Source: Urophycis tenuis (Eukaryota > Chordata > Actinopteri > Gadiformes > Phycidae). From it: DNA of 64,000 nt. Position numbers and translations under genes: made by a program. Positions within the stretch are counted from its first letter, which is position 1. Each line of letters starts with the position of its first letter. The notes under the pieces were generated by a model, which worked only from the letters and a program-made list of their open reading frames with translations, was not told the origin of the DNA and made no database searches. The stretch lies in contig JAXIVH010000018.1 in the NCBI GenBank assembly GCA_036785325.1, positions 5,399,222 to 5,463,221 of the forward strand. The letters are read 5' to 3'. Of this stretch, positions 1 through 26,257 are shown one piece after another.

Positions 1-1438
1 AGAATACAGGACAGTGAAACCTTGGTACTCAAATTGAATTCGTCCCAGAAGGCTGTTTGAGTTGTGAATTGTTTGAAAACGATGAATGTAAAATGGATTA
101 ATCTGTTCCAGAGTCCAAGATAATTGTATATTTAGACCTTCACACATCGTGTTTCCTGTATAGAATCTAACATTTAACCTGGATGAACAGTAGTAAAATA
201 ACAATGCTTCCAGATCCTTCTTCAACTCGATCGTTGTCCGCACTGTGTTGTGCTTTTCCTGAGCACCAGCACTGCTTCCCTTCTTTGGAGGCATGATGGA
301 GGGCTTCGTTAGACAGTACATGGATGTTCAAATGGAAAAAAAGAGGCATAGAATAGCAAATAATGATGGCCAGAACAAAGACGGTTGGAGCGTCTCCTCC
401 GTACAGACTCCACGGCGTACTGACGCTCAACTCAGCGTCTCCACCTCACTAAAGCGGACGAGTTCCGAACTTTTTAGAAATTGGTCGAGTTCTTTGTTTG
501 AGAAGCAAATAGTTTGACTTCAGAAGCGTTTGAGTACGGAGGTTTCACTGTATCTTACTTTATATTAATGAAAGCTTATTGTTGTATTAACAATTACAGT
601 ATATTGATGGGGTTTTTGAGGATAAGGAATGCTTTATTTAATCCAGTTTATGGCATTTTACTGTGATCTAATTTACTCAATTTGTTTCTATTCTATTTTA
701 CATCCACTAAATATAATATTTTTACAGCCAATAATGAACCCAATAATTGTTATGCTGGGTGTAAATACTGTCAAACATTTTACTCTGAGAGTCTTTGCCC
801 TGAGGAGAAAGCTCCACCACTCTCTGACCCAGTTCCAGGAGATAGTTTGCAGGGTTCTCCACAATGAATGTAATAGTGGCGCTGTGCTCCTTTCCAGCAC
901 CAGGGCTGTTGAGATGCCAACATTTAGTTGGCTGTGCGGTTGCGTTTCCCCGTCTTATTTCTATCACGGTTCAACGGGTTAAAACACTTAATATATTTGG
1001 AAAAACACTTACAGCTACCGTATAACGAGTGAGTGCTGCGCGTGGCGGAGGTCTGCGGCTTTCGGATCCACTTTTGGGCCGAGGCTGACTTAAGTCACGT
1101 TAGGAGCTTCGACGTTAAGTGGGTCGAAAGCGCCACTTTGCACCTCACGACGCACTCCCGAGGACTTTTCATTTGCGGTCTTGTCCTGCGCTTGACATAA
1201 CGGGGCGGTAGTGCATAGCGTCGGACATAGCGTTGGACTTTGAATGTATGGGGGTACTTCTATCTTATCTTATTAGAGATGTAGTTTCTTTGCAAGCCGA
1301 AAGCGATGAGTTAGTAACAAACAAACGAATGCATACGCCGCTCACCTCAGCCCTTTTCTGTTGGTGACGCGGGACAAAGCGTGGTGTCCTGAAAAGGGCC
1401 GCTCCTTCAAGAGCCTCTCCCCTCCCTGTGCGACACAG
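1..1438 (+). other. gria1 intron (upstream part)
   Basis: This is intronic sequence leading to the exon at 1439. No exon, RNA gene or repeat array is recognised in it. Confidence 0.6.
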
Positions 1439-14503
<13,065 letters not shown>

Positions 14504-15271
14504 AGGACGACGCCACGAGAACCCACCCTCATACGTCTCTCAAGGGTCTTACTCTCCGTCCGCCCCCGTTCTGTCTGTCCGTCTGGGGGGCGCCCATAAG
14601 GGGAGAAGGGAGTGTGTGGAAGGACGGGAGAGAGGTGGCTCCAGCTATTGGATTGGATGGATGGAAACAGACAAGGGGAGCAAAAGTGAGTGGAGAGAGC
14701 GAAGAAGAGGAAGACAGCTCGACAGACAGGTGAGAAGAGGACAACGGCTCGTTTGAAATGAGGTGTGTGTGTGTGTGTGTGGCTCTGTGTGTGCGTGCCT
14801 GTGTGTGTGTGTGTGTGTGTGTGTGTTTGAATGGAGGTGTGGTTGAGGAAGACGATGGGGTTGTTCAAAGTGAAGAAGGTTGTACATTCTGTATTCACGA
14901 TGACTGACGCCGTGCTGACTGCACGGCGTCAGGAGAGGGGGACCTGAACCGGACACAACTAGACGCTGCAGATGATCAGCGTCGAACCGCTCTGCCCAAA
15001 CTCAAAACATTTCTTTCCAGCCGCGAGCGCTGTCTGAACTAACTTCTCCCTGTGCAATAACTTCAGAGTCCCCGGGACAAGTCCCCATCCTGTCCTCTTG
15101 TTTTTTTTTTTTTTTTTTTAAACTTCTCACTCGTGTTTTCTTTGGCTGGTTTTCTTTCTTCTTCTTGCTTCCTGTGTCCTGGTCATTACCGATCCGTTGA
15201 GAGTTCCGCCCTTCAATGCCATGTTAACTTAAGCTATGTGTCACTTAAGTTTGCCAACACTACTGCAAGGT

Positions 15272-15313
<42 letters not shown>

Positions 15314-17120
15314 ACACACACTGTGTTTGTGTGTGTGTGTGTGTGTGTGGTCACACGCTCGCTCACTCACTCACTTCACAGGAGCTAATATGGTACTGTA
15401 TTCCTTCATGCATGCAAACCTCTCACCTGCCGCTGCTGCTGCTGCTGCTGCTGCTGCAGAAAGGGTCAAGGGGAGATCCCTCCCCTTCCCCAGGAGAGAA
15501 TTCATGTATTGACTCAAGTGCTGAAACAAACTCAGTACTTGTACGCCTCATTATTTGGTCTGCTGCATGTGGAGATGGCGGGGTCGGGGCGGTGTCAACA
15601 CTGAACTAGTGAAATAGAGGTGGCGGCGGTGGTGGTTGGAAGATATCCAGTGTGAGTCCATGAAAGAGTCGTGGCCTGGTCCTGCCTGAGTGTCACAACA
15701 CCAGGGGGAAGTTGAGGGAGAGTCCCCAGAGTTCGCAGGTGTCCCGCGGGGAGTCACACCGGGACAAGGCCGACGGAGTCTGGGAACAACAACGGACTCG
15801 GGGCTTCCCTCCGTCTCCTGCCTCCAGACAGGAGGCTGCGCGGTGTCTGTGGGGGTGGGGGTGGGGGGGGGGCAGTGAGGAGCACTAGTGCCGACCGACC
15901 TGTGAAGCGCAGCCATGTCAGGTTGGATTCTTTTCAAGTGCCTGGCAAGGTCGTTTACCGTTCTCCTCGGTCTCTCCTCATTGTTTGGAAACAGTTTCCT
16001 TCCAATCGCAACAGACTCAATTTTGTATTTGTAACAAAAAGAAAAGAATGGTTTTAATTCAGACTCTTTTGAAATTATTGAGGTTTTGTCCAATGAAAGA
16101 ACAAGAAGATAGAACATAGAAGACACTTTTTTAATAACCCTATTCTGAACAAAACCACAATATATTCAACAACAGTCACCCTTGTTATGTTTCCATTATT
16201 TTTGTAATTTTTTTTTATGAAGAATTTTTCTTTTTAAAATCTGGGCTTGGGAAAACAATAAGCCATGCATGAAATCACGTAATACAGAGTGCATGCATTA
16301 GAACGTGGCCTTTAACATCATCCCAAGGACAGCTTTGATCAAGAGTCAGTCAGGAGTGCCATTACAGGAAAGTCACAGATTGCAAGGCGTGTTCACAGGC
16401 ACAAACTCATTGTAACAGCCCATGGCCTGGCAAGTCACAATTCCTGCGGACACCTTTGTCTCCTTGGATTTAATTTGTTGTTTTACTTGCTTTCTCCTGT
16501 AATTTAGTTCACACCCAAGATGGTCCAGCATCAGGCATTTTTTTGTACTTCAAAAATGTGTTAAAAAACTAAATTATTCAAGAAAAAACGGTTTCATATT
16601 GTACAATATGAATGATATATGTGGCAACTAACAAGCTGTTAATCAGAACTATGCTCTATTTAATTGACCTGCAAGTTTATACATTTGTGTTGATTCTGTC
16701 TATGCAGAGATTAGTTATATTTATCATATTTATTAAACATGATCAAAATTCGTAATACCTTCTTTGTTTTTTTTTCTGTGCTTTATAACTGATCATAAAA
16801 TATGTTTTCTCCCTTCATGCACAGGTTTGTGTTTTTTCACAAGCTTCAGTTTGATCACTTTTTATTAATTTTATTTGTTGTTATGTATCTTCATAGTTGA
16901 TATCGTATGTTGAGTTCATGTACTCACAAGCATGAACATGTTAACTCCAGTGTGGGAGCAGCATAGTTCTGGTACTATGTGGCTCCAGTATGGTTATTGT
17001 ACGGTATGCAGCTCTTTGTGGTAAAGCAAACATTCATCTGAGAAATATGGAAAATGATTGCTGTAGTTTCAAGTAAACCATACAACGAGATATGGCTCTG
17101 ATATCTCAGAGGGAATAAAA
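14504..17120 (+). other. gria1 3' UTR and flank
   Basis: Sequence after the TGA stop. It contains (TG)n at 14764-14826, a (CA)n block at 15274-15320 followed by (TG)n to 15349 that could fold back on itself, and a (CTG)n run at 15429-15458. An AATAAA at 17114-17119 is one candidate poly(A) signal. The true end of the transcript cannot be fixed. Confidence 0.4.
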
Positions 17121-20100
17121 TATATTGGACCTTTGGAAAGTTACTACAGCCCGTATTTGAAATACTACCTGCAGGTAACATCTCAGTACAGCAGATATCT
17201 CATACATTGGGATGAACGCATTTGTGTCGTTTGTCTCAGACAACAGTTCTTCAGTTTTCAGTCTCTCTCTTTTGCTGTCGTTCTTTTAAACTAAACTCGC
17301 AATTGTTGTGACTCCGTCCTTCAGCCTTGCGGCCCTCGTGTCGCCCCGCACACTCCAGCCAGCTTCGTTAGCCTACCGCGAAGCTAATGTGGTGTCCAGG
17401 AGCTCCAGGGCACATCTGTTGTCTGCTGCAAAATTGTTGAGGAATATCTCATTGGAGTGTGCAACACCTCATTGCTCCCCTAGCTGTGAGGGAGGACAAA
17501 GGCAGAGGGGGTGGAGAACAAGTGGCAATTACCCCCAGAAAGGCCATGATTAGGAGTTAGCGGCCCATTAGCTTCCAACAATGTTCCTGAAACAAATGGC
17601 GCGTTGAGTGGCTTTCGTGCCAGACTGTGCGGGCGCCCCATGGGGCAAATGGAAAACAAAAGGCATTACTCATAACCGCAACGACAAAAACAACACTTGG
17701 ACATTTTTGGGGTGTGTGTTTGATCCTACTTCAAGCTGCAGGTGTCCTTTTGTAGAAATAAAGTTGTAATTGCCTTCCAAAGTAAACCGAGAAAAAAAAA
17801 AGGACAGAGTGACATAGTGAGAGTCTATAGTGAGAGTCTATGTTGATTTTAAACACATTTTGACTTTAGGCCCACAACACAGCACCCACAACACTGAATT
17901 AATTGACACCACCATATTTTCCAACCACGTTGAAAGTGGCACCAATACAGCAGTTGACTTAAAGCTGTGAGACACTGCTGTTTAATCCTATGGCTTGGAC
18001 AGGATCCTCACCAATCTGACAGGCTGCTTAATCAGGAACACGGGGCCTGCGTTCAGCTAATAAACACCCCCACTGTTCTTTAAAAAGATGTGCTGCTATA
18101 AAAAAACACACCTACCTTCAATGAGTGATGAGGCCATTTTATTCAAATAAATTAACAGATGAGAGCATGCAAGGGGGGGGGGGTCACAACAACAAAACAC
18201 ACACAGAAATTCTAGTAAGAATTTGTGGATATTAGTAAGCGTCAAACTGCAAAATGTCTATCATGACCGCCACAGACACAAACACAAACAGACAGTCACA
18301 TGGACACCTTTGAAAGAATCTACTTGGGTTCGACCCTCGATGTCCACGGTCTACCTGTGGGCATCCTATAGGGGCAGGACGCTTAACCTGCTGCTTAGTG
18401 ACGGGCGGCATCTGAATTCACGACAAAGTCGCTCTTGGGTAAAGTGTCTGCCACATGGCTGACTAGTAATGGATGTCACCGCTGTGTTAGCGCTGGAGAC
18501 ATGCAGCCGGCGTCCTGGCCCTGGCTCTGAGCTGCCCGGCGGGGCTTGTCCCTTAACCTTCAGCCCTTCACGGCTGCTCAGCGGAGACAAGGGACACGAT
18601 TGTAGACAGAGGAGCCCGCGTTGTGTAGAGCTCTGGTTGGCTGTGGACCCGCACTTCCCTCCGGGCTGCGTGCGCCCCAGCACCTGCCCCTTCGCAGGCG
18701 CTGTCAGTCAGGTTACGTCACGCGATGACCTCACCTGCCCTGACGGGAGTTTGTGGCCACGGCCGCGAGACGCAGCCACACGCACGTTTAGACGGGGACT
18801 TTCCTTTGTGTTTCAGATCACTAGATTCATCATCACGTTGTATTCATTGTGTTAGCGTGACACAGCATCAACTTCGAAACCGTGCATCAGTGACGCCACA
18901 TAGGTTTAAGATGCTCCTACTCCGTAGCCTCCAAGCCCCCCCCCACCCCCCTCATCTTTTGGGAGGCTGGGTACTTCAAACTGCTGTTTGGCTCGTCTTC
19001 CTCCAGGTAGTCCCAGATGAGGTGACTGTCTCGCTCACTGAGACCACCTCCAACAGGGCAGTGTTCAGCAGGAGTCTTCTACGTGTCTGCATTCAAGGGG
19101 AAACTCTTTTTGAGTACCTGCCACGCCAAAGTTTTCTGCCCAGCCCTGTCCAGCAGGAAAATGTTGTGAAAGGCTGGGGGGGGGGGGGGGATACATACAG
19201 AACAATGGCACAAAAGGAGGAGGAGACCTGAAGGGTGCACAAGGGTGCACAAAAGAAAAAACCCTGCATCGGTGGGTGAAGCCATTTGTCCACCACAGCC
19301 CCCAGGGGTGATGGACGCCCCCGGGGGCTGAACCACAGGGTGGGTGGGTGCTGCGGCAGTAGCAGGCAGACTGGTTATCTGCGGGGGTGACGGCTCCAGT
19401 GGAGAAGAGGGGGAACTGGGGAGAGTCTGACTGGACTAATGTTAGCCCCACACAGATAACTACAGCCACGGTGGCTGGAGCGGGTTTCTAAAAGTAACAT
19501 TGGGGAGGAGGACAGTGTCCTTTAAGGGTTGTCACAGATCTGCTCACAGATCTGTTGCACACAAACTCAATGACACCAGGTCCAGTGCCTTGGAGCGACC
19601 GCAAGCCACACCGGTCCTAAACCAAAGAATGTCACAATGGTGTTAATGTTAACACGTGTTTCGAATGAGGCTTCTGTAAACATACGGGCAGTGGAACTAT
19701 TTTCATGTGGCTTTCTTATGTGATTGTGGTAAGCTGTGTAGGAGGACAAGAAGCATTTCAGACAAGACGAGGAAACCGCCGAAACCACTGAGAAATTACT
19801 GTAATTATCACAGCCGCACGCACACACACACACACACACACTGCACACAGACAACAGAAGGGATTGTAATCAAACTGTGGTGTATCCAGACGAGGCCCGT
19901 GCAGATGACCACATGTCAGGGCTGAAGTTAATGACACACTCTCTTCCTCATGCCTACACAGGCCACTCTAGCACTGAGGGAGTGAGCCCAATCTAACATG
20001 TTATTCTGTTTATACATAAATTAAAAAAAAAAAAAAAAAACATCTGTTGAAATCAGTAGGGGAGTGTTGGGTTGGGTTAGCAGGCTAAGGTTGACTGCTT

Positions 20101-20436
20101 CGTAGTTGTCAGCCACAAAGTGTCTTCCCTCAGAGAGGATTATTGGGCTTAAACGGCCATCAGCGATGGGAAGGACATGGGTTTATCATCACAAACAGAG
20201 AAGCATGCAGCTTATTGGCTGTCAAGGCATTAACGAAAGCCAATCATGCCGTGTTAAATGTAATTATGGATTTGGGTCTGCTTAGAGCAGAGCATTTTTA
20301 TCAACCAACAAATGACATCGTGTTAAGTGTCTCCGGCATACAGTCTGACAGTTGGCTCATTTATTGGAAGCAGAAAGCACAGGAAACCGGCCATTTTGGA
20401 AAAGAAATAAGAACCAAGAGCTTCAATGTTCAGTAA
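17121..20436. other. Intergenic between gria1 and nipal4, left part
   Basis: No gene is supported. Open frames here have no recognisable domain. It includes poly-A and G-run low-complexity stretches (for example near 18172-18183, 19177-19190 and 20022-20040) and a short CA tract at 19822-19841. Confidence 0.5.
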
Positions 20437-20799
20437 TTAAAGATGCTGTGTAGGAGCTATAATTTCAGTGTCATTCATTAGAAATGGTGTCATTATTAGT
20501 TATTAGCAATCAGCTATTACTGAGTTGAAAGCACCTGCTTATGTGTGGGCCAATTTAGATTTTAAACCGCCAACGGCCTGATTTTTTACCAATCAGGGCA
20601 TCTTTTCAGTGATTAATCTTACCTGCCAATCACATTTGCTTGAAGTGCAACACGTTTCAATGGCAGAGAAACAGGGAGGGAGCAGGGAGAGTGGGAAGGG
20701 ACTGTTTTGGTTGTCTCGTTTCAACACGTTGCCTCCATCCTCCTCTCCTTTCTGTTCTCTCTCTGTACAACTCTCAAATCTTATCAACAGCACCTTTAA
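20437..20799. mobile_element. TTAA-flanked MITE (family 1)
   Basis: TTAA copies at 20437-20440 and 20796-20799 bound ends AGATGCTGTGTAG and CAACAGCACCT, which are imperfect inverted repeats. Interior blocks GAGCTATAATTTCAGTGT and CAACTCTCAAATCTTAT match the copy at 7357-7651. There is no open frame of note. Confidence 0.75.
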
Positions 20800-21032
20800 G
20801 TTAACTGTGGAGACTATTAAACGGTTTCCTCATCTGTGTTTAATAATGACATGTAATTCTACGTATAACTGCAGAAAATAAAGTCCTATTTGCAGTCTTC
20901 ACGTCTTGAAAATAAGTCTGTTGTTTATTAGAAAGTAAGTAGCTATGCACACAGGAAAATATAAATAGGCCTATGCCTTGAGGCTGTACACCAGCTCAAT
21001 AGAAATTTGAAACAGCACGTGAGGAAAACAAT

Positions 21033-21474
21033 ATGGGTTTAAGTACCAGGTTAATTCAGCACAGTAGGCCTACAAACTGGCATGGGTTTAAGTACCAGGT
21101 TAATTTAGCACAGTAGGCCTACAGACTGGCATGGGTTTAAGTCCCAGGTTAATTTAGCACAGTAGGCCTACAGACTTGCATGGGTTTAAGTACCAGGTTA
21201 ATTTAGCACAGTAGGCCTACAGACTGGCATGGGTTTAAGTACCAGGTTAATTTAGCACAGTAGGCCTACAGACTGGCATGGGTTTAAGTACCAGGTTAAT
21301 TTAGCACAGTAGGCCTACAGACTGGCATGGGTTTAAGTACCAGGTTAATTTAGCACAGTAGGCCTACAGACTGGCATGGGTTTAAGTACCAGGTTAATTT
21401 AGCACAGTAGGCCTACAGACTGGCATGGGTTTAAGTACCAGGTTAATTTAGCACAGTAGGCCTACAGACTGGCA
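21033..21474. repeat. 49-bp minisatellite, nine copies
   Basis: Head-to-tail repeats of a 49-bp unit containing GGGTTTAAGTACCAGG, TTAATTTAGCACAGTAGG and CCTACAGACTGGCAT. Copies start near 21033, 21082, 21131, 21180, 21229, 21278, 21327, 21376 and 21425. The last six are almost identical and the first three carry most differences, so expansion went on at the right side. There are no spacers, so this is not a CRISPR array. Confidence 0.95.
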
Positions 21475-24089
21475 CACACAGTACTTACAGAGCAGGGCAG
21501 TGACTCCCTCAGCATGCCGAAAATGTACCCATGACACTCTTCTGTAAATTACTTCCCTCTGCACTCCAACACTTTTCCTGTCTTGTGATCAACCTGGAAG
21601 TTGTTGAAAATGCCTTGTCATCATTGAAAAAAAAAACAACATGTATATTTATGTAAAGTTTTTTTTTTTTCACAGCCATTTTTTTTAAGCAATTTAAAAA
21701 AATAAAGGCCTACGCTCAATTTGTTGAATATGTCTTTAGTGATACCTAGTGGCCATCAATATAACAACGGTTGAATTTCAGCAGCAGATGTTGATTCATA
21801 TATTCACATAAAATAAACACTTCCCAGCTTTTATTAAAGGTAGTTGGTAAAGAATATTAATCTCAACCCAGGCTATTTATCCACTCTATTAGGTTTCTGC
21901 CCCTGGCAAACAAAACTAATTTGGCTAAACGTTTTTTGGAGTCAATATGTTATGATGTAAATGAATTCAAACAAGTACAACGAAAAGCAGTCAGTCAAAT
22001 ATACCTCTTGAATATAGATGTAGGCCTATTTCCTGAACAAAGGTTGAATGGCAGTTAGAGTTGGATGTTTAAAAGGCTTGGCTTAAATTGTCTAATTTTC
22101 TCATGATTGTATCACACTTTTATTTACATATCACATTCTTTTAATTACATTTTTCACAATATAATTTAGTGTTAACAGATTTATCTGGTGCCAAGGATTT
22201 GATTGAATTTGGTTTCCAAGCATTGATCCGGCACAAATTCCCGAAAAAAAAGTGTGTGTATGTGTGTGTGTGTATGTGTGTGTGTGAGTGTGTTAGTGTG
22301 TGTGTGCATGTGTGTGTGAAATGTACAGGGGGACACACACATTAAGCTTTTATTGCGATCTGTACATTGGAGCGGTACCATTTGTCCTCTCTGAGTACCG
22401 TGATCTTCCTGTAACCCGGAGCCGTCGTTCACTCTGGCCTCCCAGCGGCGACACTCAGGATGGGCTGCTTAATTAGGTCCCCGGGGCTCCACATACACTG
22501 ATCCACTGACACTTGACTTGAAGCGCACACACACACACACACACACACTCACAGGCAAACGCACACGCACACAGGCACACACACACACACACACGCAGAA
22601 AGTGGCAGTAAATGACACCTTTACGCTTGACTTAGCAGTACAGCCAGCTGCTGGCAGTGTGCACTCTGTTACATGAACATAACATTACCCTAACATGAGC
22701 TCATATATCTAGCAATGCTATGGAGTATGGTAATATGATATACCTAAGATGAAAGTATTTATTGATTATATTCACAACTATATATTATATTCACAACATA
22801 CTACACAATCAACGAATTAAGAAGAAAACTGCAAACAGGACTTCTAAACTATTGTCAAGTTACTTTATTAACAAGATCTGACTGTCAATAGGCCAAAAGA
22901 ATCAAGTACACCATTAAATCCATTCATGACACCAGTGGAAGTGTCTTGGGCAAGGCACTAAATTATTCACACCACTCCCTGCATATGGAGTGTCGCGTGT
23001 TGTAAATGTGTAGGACCAGGATAAGCAGCCTTGTACAGAACGTTGTTCACCTACACTAACAGCCACGCTAAGGATGGCCGTCGTTTGGTCCCTAGGAGGG
23101 ATTTTGGGCGATGTAAGCAGTGAACACCGCTGTGGTCCAGACAGTGCTAGGTCATTCCTTTTTTTGATTTACTGCCGCCATCACATTTGTTTACATTTAT
23201 GTTATGATTTCACGATAGGCCGGCCCGGGCGCACGGGCTGTTCAGCCGTTTAGACGCCCCACACCTTTTGCCAATGGGTTTTAACACCATCCACAGTGAT
23301 GTCATCGGTGTGAAGGAGGTGGTGGCCGGGCTGCGGTTCTCAGCATCACGGTGGGAAGGCCGTCAGCGGCGTCACGGACAGAGGAGCCGTTGGCAGCGGG
23401 CTGCTGTGGACGGCGCTGCGCCGGACCTCCCCGCCTTCTGCGCTGAGCGGCCGCGCTGTCCGCCCAGCCGGGTCACCGGGCTTCACTGAGCGCGTGGCAC
23501 CGTAATGCTGGGGACCGGACGCGCCCAGAACAAGGCCTTCGAGTGGCGACGCAGCGTAAAATGTGTGACCTTTGAAATGTAATGGGATGACAAGCAGGGA
23601 CTTATCCAGTAATGTCCTGGTGTTGTGTGAGTGAGTGCTTTATTAGACCACAGTCATGTCCACTATATTCACATGTTTGTGCTTGGCTCGTGCACAGGAG
23701 AGGACAAATTGCTTCGCCTCTCATGTGTTTTTACGCAAGACAAAAATGGTAACGCAAGCAAAAAACTGAGAAAAAAAAAAAGAGCTGAGCTAACGACGAG
23801 CTAAATGGTGCTGGCTCTAGAAACCGCTTTAAGGTATGGTTTAATCAACCATGATTGGCATGAATCATTGTGGATTGTGAATCATACATTATATGTACAA
23901 TTCCTGGAAATATGGCACAACTATTTCCCAATTACTCAAGCCCTGTCCGTGGGCCAACTGAATAACAATAATGCAAACTGAAACCGCGTCTCGACCAATT
24001 GAAATACAGATGCTAATCTAGTGTGTCAAAACGGATGGCATGACATTATCTACCCATACACATCTATCTGGTTGACCTCGCCCTGCCTC
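21475..24089. other. Intergenic and probable nipal4 3' UTR
   Basis: TG/CA tracts lie at 22252-22317 and 22527-22596. A SINE-like remnant GTGTCTTGGGCAAGGCAC lies at 22939-22956. A GC-rich stretch at 23220-23530 has no recognised exon. On the minus strand AATAAA at 23639-23644 is a candidate nipal4 poly(A) signal, which would give a 3' UTR of about 450 nt. Confidence 0.5.
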
Positions 24090-26166
24090 TCAGCTGATGA
24101 TGAAGACCCGGGGGCCCTCCTCTCTCATAGGAGGAAGGCTCTCGATGTAGATGTTGTCAATCAGTCCAGATTTATCCTCTTTTTTACTGCCTCCTCCCGC
24201 CTCCTCTGGCGGTGTCGTCTCCTCACGTCGCCTCTCCCCCTGCGTCCTCGGACACAGCTGGCTAGTCAGTTGGTGAACACTCATCTGTAAAGCAGAAATG
24301 CTCCATAAGTTAAAAAAAACAAGAAACACATTGGAATACGTTGCGCGGCGCCAGCACTTTTTTCGGCAGCTAACTCCAATTCTGATTGCGTACTTTTGAG
24401 CGTTCTCGGCCTCGATGGGTCGCCTCCGACGCCAGCGTCTGCCGAGTGGCTGAACGCGAATGGGAGCGATCGCGCATCGAACAAGAAAGAGCGAGACAGA
24501 AAGGGGGAGGAGCCACCGACCTCCACGTCCTTGAAGAGGTGGAGCATGCCCACGCCCACCACGATGACCAGGAAGGCGCCCAGCGTGGCCACCACGTCCA
24601 CGCCCGTCATGGTGCTCCACTCCTGGAAGAGGATGATGGAGGTGGACAGCACCACCGAGGTGAAGAACACGTAGTAGATGGGGTAGACCAGCAGCGTGTT
24701 GAACGTGTCCAGAGACTTGTTGAGATAGTTCACCTGGAGGCAGACAGATGGCACAGAAGGAGATAAAAGACACACAGAAGGAATTTCTTTCAACAGGCAC
24801 CCGCCTCCAGGTGTGAGATCGATTAGCCATAACGAGGCATTTCAAAATCTAACTGTTTGTGACATCACAAATGGGTAGTTGTTTGATGGCTGTATCAACT
24901 ACCAGTTGGTACAGTGCACTGTGCTGGCATATCAAACACAAACCTTGAAAAATAGAGGCCCTTTAAAGTCAAAACAACATCATGATCAATGAGGAGGAAA
25001 TTCAAAGCCATAGAAAAAAGAACATTGGGAGTAACGTTTGCTTCTTACTCTAAACCTACTAGTTACACTGTATCCTAAATGGTGATGGATAAATTGTGCC
25101 ATCTTGTGTTGAAAAAATAGAACAAACCAGCTAACCTAACCTAGAGTAGCATGTTATTTATTTGAGAGTCTGAATCAAAGGTCCAGGATCCAGGAGCCAG
25201 CAAGAAAATGGAAAATAAAGTGATTGCTATGTTTTTATATTTTTATAAAAAATATGTCAAAGCATATCTGCAAGCCCCGGGTAGAAGGTTAGGTTCCATT
25301 TCTTCCCCAATATTCCAGTAATATCCCCAGGATAAAATACATACATTTCCCTTCAGTTGAGATAATGAAAGCCAAACATGGAGTGACTTGAATTATCCTT
25401 CGTTAGTGCTGTATTTGGATAGTAGAACATTATTTGAATACTTTACTTCGGTAGCACTTTGACATTTGCCTTCCAGTGTGAGAATTGGCAAGAACTGGTT
25501 GTAAAGATACTAATAATAATATTTATGTATGTCTTCGGACACATTCAGGCAGCACTGAAGCTGCACTGGGACTCGATGAGCGGATTTGAAAGCCACTGAC
25601 ATCCACGCAGCGATCCTATGTTGCCTTGTAGTTTTTTTGCGTTATTTAAAATAACACTGTAGAAACTAAAAGGACAAACATTCAGTTGATAAAAACACAA
25701 TGATGTAGTAGTGGGCTTCGATTCAGAAATACATGCGATGACATTTTATCTCAGAATATTCAATTATTCAACGTTGAAATTGTGTTTTTTGGGCCAGCCC
25801 TAAGGAAGAGTATGACTCGTAATCAGGAAACTGTATTTTGTTAAACCATAACAAAATATGTAGCCTAAACTCAACCCTAAATGGAAACAAGAAAAAAAGC
25901 ATATTTGATATAGAGAAAATATATAAGTACATTTTTGTACCTGGGTTAATATGGAGGCGATGAGGGAGAGCAGCAGAATCCAGGTGAGAGGGTGACCAAT
26001 CACTAAGGCATCAGAGAAGACTGGGGGAGACACGGGGGGGGGGGGGGGGGGGCATTGCTTGTTCAGTGGCAGCAAACAAAGTTTCATATCCCCCTCCCCC
26101 TCAATACACCGGTGAACCCAGTTGGCCATGCTCACCCAGTTTGGGAACCACTGACCTAACAGAAAC

Positions 26167-26257
<91 letters not shown>

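Noticed and set aside
18469..19231. Overlapping 128- and 168-codon + frames
   Set aside because: GC-rich intergenic DNA with no family match and no gene structure.
21033..21474. Possible CRISPR-like array
   Set aside because: The 49-bp units are contiguous with no spacers, and the genome is eukaryotic.
23268..23489. GC-rich 73-codon frame possibly a CpG island or exon
   Set aside because: It is Arg/Pro-rich without a domain, and its position downstream of nipal4 gives no support for a gene.
24386..24766. 126-codon + strand frame
   Set aside because: It is antisense to nipal4 exon 9 and its low-complexity composition follows from that exon.
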